Assembly: GCA_025358255.1 (NCBI GenBank)
Contig: JANYKC010000086.1
Location: 88,698-133,157 of the forward strand
Length of the DNA: 44,460 bases
Direction of reading: 5' to 3'
Origin: Spirochaetaceae bacterium
Lineage (GTDB): Bacteria > Spirochaetota > Spirochaetia > Treponematales > Rectinemataceae
Of this stretch, positions 41,042 through 44,460 are shown one piece after another; the first letter of the stretch is position 1, and each line of letters begins with the position of its first letter. A program made the position numbers and the translations under genes. The notes beneath the pieces are model-generated. The model saw only the letters and a list, made by a program, of their open reading frames with translations. It made no database searches and had not been told where the DNA came from.

Positions 41042-41130
41042 CGCTCCTCGGACTTGCGCGTCTTATTGACGCCTATACGGGGTTCCGGCCAAGCCTAGGA
41101 GGAAGCCGGGAAAGGATCAAGCCCTCAGCC

Positions 41131-41160
41131 TTGCCGCCCCCTCAGCGCTGCGGCTACACT
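41131..41160 (+). promoter_or_regulatory. Promoter of threonine aldolase, leaderless spacing
   Basis: -35 TTGCCG (41131-41136), an 18-bp spacer and -10 TACACT (41155-41160). The ATG at 41167 is just six bases further, so the first transcribed base should be close to the A of the start codon. No ribosome binding site is present. Confidence 0.6.
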
Positions 41161-41166
41161 CTCACC

Positions 41167-42216
41167 ATGAACCACATCGATTTGCGTTCCGACACTGTCA
41201 CCTGGCCCACCCCCAAGATGCGAGAAGCCATGGCCGCCGCCGCGGTCGGAGATGACGTGTATGGCGACGACCCCACCGTCAACGACCTTGAGGCCCGCGC
41301 CGCCGCCCGCGTCGGCAAGGAAGCCGCCCTCTTTGTCCCCTCTGGCACCTTCGGCAACCAACTCGCACTCTTCACCTGGTGCCCGCGCGGGAGCGAGGCG
41401 ATCCTCGGAGAGCAGTGCCACATCATCCAGCACGAGGCGGGAGGAGCGGCCATCATCGCCGGCGTTCAGGTCAGGCCGGTCGACGCGCCCACAGGCGAGC
41501 TCGATCCTGCCGCGGTGCGCGCGCGCATCAGGCAGGAGGACATCCACCATCCCATCACCTCCCTCGTCTGCATGGAGAACGCCCACTCCTCGGGCCGCGT
41601 CGTGCCCCTCGCCGCGATGGACGCCGTTCGAGACGTGGCAGGGGCCCACGACCTTCCCATCCACCTTGATGGCGCCAGGCTCTTCAACGCGGCCGCCTCG
41701 CTCGGTGTCGAAGCCTCCGAAATTGCCGCCCGTGCCGACTCCGTCATGTTCTGCCTTTCAAAGGGACTCTGCGCCCCCGTGGGCTCCATCCTCGCCGGCC
41801 CGAGGTCCTTCATCGAAGGCGCGCGCATGAAGCGCAAGGTCATGGGCGGCGGAATGCGCCAGGCAGGCATCCTCGCGGCAGCGGGACTCATCGCCCTCGA
41901 GGAAATGACTCTGCGCCTCGGCGAGGATCATGAGAACGCGCGCCTCCTTGCGCGGCTTCTTGCCGCCATCCCGGGCGTCACCGTGGATGAGAAGCTCGTG
42001 GACATCAACATGGTCTTCTTCAAGGTCAAGGTCGCGGGTGACCAGGCGGCCTTTGCGGCGCGCATCACCGACCTGCTGCGCGACCGCGGCATCCTCATCA
42101 ATCCGCCATTCGAGGGCGAGTTCCGCTTTGTGACGCATTATTGGATAGACAGGGCGAGAGCGGAAAAAACGGCAACCCTCTTCGCCGAAGCATTCGCGCA
42201 ATCGATCCGTCACTGA
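41167..42216 (+). CDS. ltaE: Low-specificity L-threonine aldolase
   Basis: PLP enzyme splitting L-threonine or L-allo-threonine into glycine and acetaldehyde. It is 349 residues. [19 protein letters not shown] at the N-terminus, [27 protein letters not shown] and [10 protein letters not shown] (D168 to the pyridine nitrogen) are typical. The Schiff-base lysine is K199 in [13 protein letters not shown]. The ATG at 41167 fits the family start; longer readings overlap the divergent transporter. Predicted to be translated from a leaderless mRNA. Confidence 0.95.
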   Translation: MNHIDLRSDTVTWPTPKMREAMAAAAVGDDVYGDDPTVNDLEARAAARVGKEAALFVPSGTFGNQLALFTWCPRGSEAILGEQCHIIQHEAGGAAIIAGVQVRPVDAPTGELDPAAVRARIRQEDIHHPITSLVCMENAHSSGRVVPLAAMDAVRDVAGAHDLPIHLDGARLFNAAASLGVEASEIAARADSVMFCLSKGLCAPVGSILAGPRSFIEGARMKRKVMGGGMRQAGILAAAGLIALEEMTLRLGEDHENARLLARLLAAIPGVTVDEKLVDINMVFFKVKVAGDQAAFAARITDLLRDRGILINPPFEGEFRFVTHYWIDRARAEKTATLFAEAFAQSIRH

Positions 42217-42372
42217 CCCAGGAAATCCACGGATGGACGCGCACTGCGAGCGGTGCTTCGACCGCGATGGCGCCGTCCTCGATCGACGCGCCGCCGGAAG
42301 GCGGGGCCATGATATGCTTCCGTCTTTTTCGATCATCGGCGAAGCTCGACCATCACATCGGAGGCCTGCACC

Positions 42373-44286
42373 ATGTCGCTTCTCCCCGGTTCCCGAATCC
42401 TGGTCAAGATTACGAAACTCGAACGAGAGCGCGGGCTTCTCATCGCCGGTCATCGATTCGAGATGTGCCGAGATCCGGGAATCGCTCCATGGGACATCGC
42501 CCTCTCCGATGGGCAAGGAAGGCCCATCACTGTGCGCTTGGCCCCCTTCTCTCTCAAAGACGCATGTATCTTTTTCTCGTTCTTCGGTGGCCACGAAACC
42601 TTGTCCCTCCTAATGGAGCAGGACGACAGCAATGCGGCGACCCTGTCATCTCCCGATACGGAAGACGCGCTCATCCGTTTGAAGGCCCATGACTTGGAAG
42701 CCTATTACAAAAATCATGGACTCGAGACAGGAGATTACCTCGACTTCGAGCTCGCGGATTCGACCGGCTCTCGCTTCAAAGTCCGCCCGCTCAAGGCATC
42801 GAGTATCCCCGAAGGGCGGCGAAAAGCGTGGTTTGCGGCAGTGGCGGAGGGCGTCCAGTGCGCCACGCGCGCCCTCGGGCAGCCAGTCCCTCCTTCCGCA
42901 TTCATCGCAGCAGCCTTCTCCGCGTCTGACGTATCGGTGCGCACGGAGCCGGCCGCGGCCTTTTCAGAGTATTTCAATGAAGGCGGGGCCCTCCAGATCA
43001 AGGAATTCATGGGCCGCGCCTTCATGTGGACGAGCGAAGCCGACATCCCGGCCCTCGTCATGGCCACAGCGAATCGCGGCTACGCTCCTGGCGATGCCGC
43101 GGACGACTTGACCCGCTCGCTCGGCGAGCTCGGTATCGCCTTCGATTCCGCCGAGATAGCCTCCTTTGTCCGCGACGCCCTCTGGCATGGGAAGGGCGTG
43201 GATTTCGCCCTCGGCCGCTGTTTCGCGGGAGTTTCCGAGCTTGGCCTGCCCCGGAAGAAGCTCGACGCCCTTCTCAGGAAGGCGCGGGCTTTCGCGCAGG
43301 ATCTAGCGACTTCATGGGATAGATCGGGGGAGAATGCCGAGCTCGCCGAACTGCGCTCCTGCCTTCTCGACATCTACGCGGCCTTCCTCGACTGGATGCG
43401 GCGCATCGGGCCCTTCGTATCCTCCCCCGCCGACCTCGACACCGACGAATTCTCCTCCCTTTCCGAGGTGATGCAAGGCATCTGCGACTCGGTCGCGCTG
43501 ATCGACTCGGACTCCGTTGGCCTGGATGCGGGCATGAACCCGATTGCCGATCTCTCAGCGGAGCTGGTGGGCTTGCGTGGGGTGGCTTCCTCCCTCATGC
43601 GCTCGATCGAGGAGAAACTCAAGGGGGGACTAGCTCCACCCGGAGGCGCGACACCGGGGAAGAAAGCAGGGCGAAGAACAAAGGCCACATCGGTTCGGAG
43701 CGCCCGCGGAAAAGGCAGGGCCCGCCCCGCCGCGGAAAAACTCTACCTCTTCGAGGCACGCATCTCATACATCGAGCCCCCCATCAGGCGGCGCGTGGCC
43801 GTGCCGGGGAACAGGACCCTCGGCGACCTCCATGCGATACTTCAGGACGCTTTCGGCTGGACCGACTCTCATCTGCACTTGTTCCGGTTCCGCGGCGATG
43901 TCTATGGCAAACCTTCGCCAGAGGACTTCGAACCGGTCCTCGACGAGCGAAAGATCCGCCTTGACGAACTGTCCCTGCGGGCGAGGAGCCGGATCGAATA
44001 TATTTACGATTACGGGGATTCCTGGGAGCACGAGCTCGTCGTGGCCGAGACCCGGAAGGCGATTCCCGGCGCGGGCGACAAGCCGTTCTGTCTCGAAGCT
44101 GAACGCTCGGCTCCACCCGAGGACTCGGGTGGCCCGCCTGGTTATGAGGATCTTCTCGAAGCTCTCGCCACGCCCGCAGATGAGCGCGATGAGGATGAAG
44201 CCGGATTTGTGGAATGGATCGGGGGCGACTGGGATCCGGAGCGCTGCGATATCGCGGCGATCAATACGGCCCTGGAGAAGGACTGA
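42373..44286 (+). CDS. Plasmid pRiA4b ORF-3-like domain protein with a long unknown N-terminus
   Basis: 637 residues behind ATCGGAGG. Residues 455-637 are a pRiA4b ORF-3-like domain, with the family pattern LYLFEARISYIEPPIRRRVA, LGDLHAILQDAFGW, HLHLFRF, YIYDYGDSWEHEL, APPEDSGGPPGYEDLLEAL and IGGDWDPERCD. The domain is common on plasmids and mobile DNA, and its function is unknown. Residues 1-425 show no family I recognise. They look soluble and mixed, including FGRAFMWTSEAD-like helical parts. A basic, low-complexity linker (about 426-454) joins the two. No membrane segments or signal peptide. Confidence 0.85.
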   Translation: MSLLPGSRILVKITKLERERGLLIAGHRFEMCRDPGIAPWDIALSDGQGRPITVRLAPFSLKDACIFFSFFGGHETLSLLMEQDDSNAATLSSPDTEDALIRLKAHDLEAYYKNHGLETGDYLDFELADSTGSRFKVRPLKASSIPEGRRKAWFAAVAEGVQCATRALGQPVPPSAFIAAAFSASDVSVRTEPAAAFSEYFNEGGALQIKEFMGRAFMWTSEADIPALVMATANRGYAPGDAADDLTRSLGELGIAFDSAEIASFVRDALWHGKGVDFALGRCFAGVSELGLPRKKLDALLRKARAFAQDLATSWDRSGENAELAELRSCLLDIYAAFLDWMRRIGPFVSSPADLDTDEFSSLSEVMQGICDSVALIDSDSVGLDAGMNPIADLSAELVGLRGVASSLMRSIEEKLKGGLAPPGGATPGKKAGRRTKATSVRSARGKGRARPAAEKLYLFEARISYIEPPIRRRVAVPGNRTLGDLHAILQDAFGWTDSHLHLFRFRGDVYGKPSPEDFEPVLDERKIRLDELSLRARSRIEYIYDYGDSWEHELVVAETRKAIPGAGDKPFCLEAERSAPPEDSGGPPGYEDLLEALATPADERDEDEAGFVEWIGGDWDPERCDIAAINTALEKD

Positions 44287-44429
44287 CCGATAGGGCCTGT
44301 CGCGTCATTACTGACCCGGCATACATGCTGGCCAAAATGAAGCCACGCGTTCCGGCGCGGTCAATCGTTCGCGTTTTGCGATCGCGCTTACTCCCTGATC
44401 AAGCAGAAGACCATATTTCCCCAGTGCTG

Positions 44430-44455
44430 CGCGAGGCCCCTTTCGGGGCCTCGCG
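44430..44455. terminator. Strong hairpin at the window end
   Basis: Perfect 11-bp stem, CGCGAGGCCCC against GGGGCCTCGCG, with loop TTTC. The downstream sequence is cut by the window, so a T-tract cannot be checked. The stretch 44287-44429 upstream contains no gene. It includes CTGACCCGG (44311 region), the same nonamer found in the outer arm of the element at 8109. Confidence 0.6.
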
Positions 44456-44460
44456 ACGCG

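Overview
The window is a GC-rich, gene-dense bacterial chromosome segment with short intergenic gaps and many overlapping or 4-bp-coupled genes. I suspect a high-GC member of the Spirochaetota. The basis is a relaxed, spirochaete-like lipobox on the ApbE lipoprotein, an AroD-AroE fusion, many Sec-exported proteins, and a carbohydrate and acetate metabolism typical of fermentative free-living spirochaetes. This is inference, because no rRNA or other phylogenetic marker is present beyond conserved housekeeping proteins (Era, Pth, AckA, RlmN).

Layout. 1-1202: 5' part of a GH36 alpha-galactosidase (minus). 1295-1870: pth (plus), then about 400 bp of non-coding DNA with several long hairpins. 2268-5286: minus-strand era, aroDE fusion and a secreted protein. 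5488-6351: a stand-alone DbpA/CsdA-type RNA-binding domain protein with an acidic tail. 6430-9332: a membrane protein, a glyoxalase-II-like hydrolase, a compact inverted-repeat element and the flavin transferase lipoprotein ApbE. 9336-10405: a PAP2 phosphatase and tRNA-Leu(CAA) with a clear promoter and terminator. 10598-12468: ada, a YkgJ-type cysteine cluster protein and mgsA. 12494-13267: a zinc-finger/HTH/DUF2087 regulator. 13310-14835: a C39 peptidase coupled to an outer-membrane barrel candidate. 14887-16393: two secreted unknown proteins. 16503-18745: ackA and an AraC/GyrI-like regulator. 18918-19577: a NUDIX hydrolase. 19637-26074: a polysaccharide-utilisation cluster with a GH105 hydrolase and, in the opposite direction, a GH57/38-like enzyme, a sugar isomerase/epimerase-like protein and a membrane-anchored toroid protein. 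26092-27168: rlmN. 27324-28203: a gene graveyard with an IS3 orfB remnant and a shredded vWA (YfbK-like) gene. 28213-29645: an AEC transporter and a frameshifted TetR gene. 29909-31028: two exported FMN-binding proteins carrying ApbE target motifs. 31243-37058: a DUF485 protein, an acetate-type sodium/solute symporter with a large soluble insert, and an 1182-residue membrane sensor. 37093-38914: a broken S9 peptidase gene. 39051-44286: an M42 aminopeptidase, a DMT transporter, threonine aldolase and a pRiA4b-ORF-3 domain protein.

How parts may work together. ApbE (8289) very likely flavinylates the two exported FMN-binding proteins (29909, 30312), giving a small extracytoplasmic flavin electron-transfer module. 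ackA and the DUF485/ActP-like pair form an acetate uptake and activation theme. The giant gene just after the symporter joins a PHP phosphoesterase, a Cache sensor, two PAS domains, a CBS pair and a DUF294 nucleotidyltransferase in one membrane protein. It is the most unusual protein here and a candidate for an undescribed sensory system. The GH36 enzyme and the 19.6-26.1 kb cluster point to plant-type polysaccharide breakdown. Several genes have a promoter -10 box only about 6-11 nt before the start codon and no Shine-Dalgarno sequence, which suggests leaderless mRNAs.
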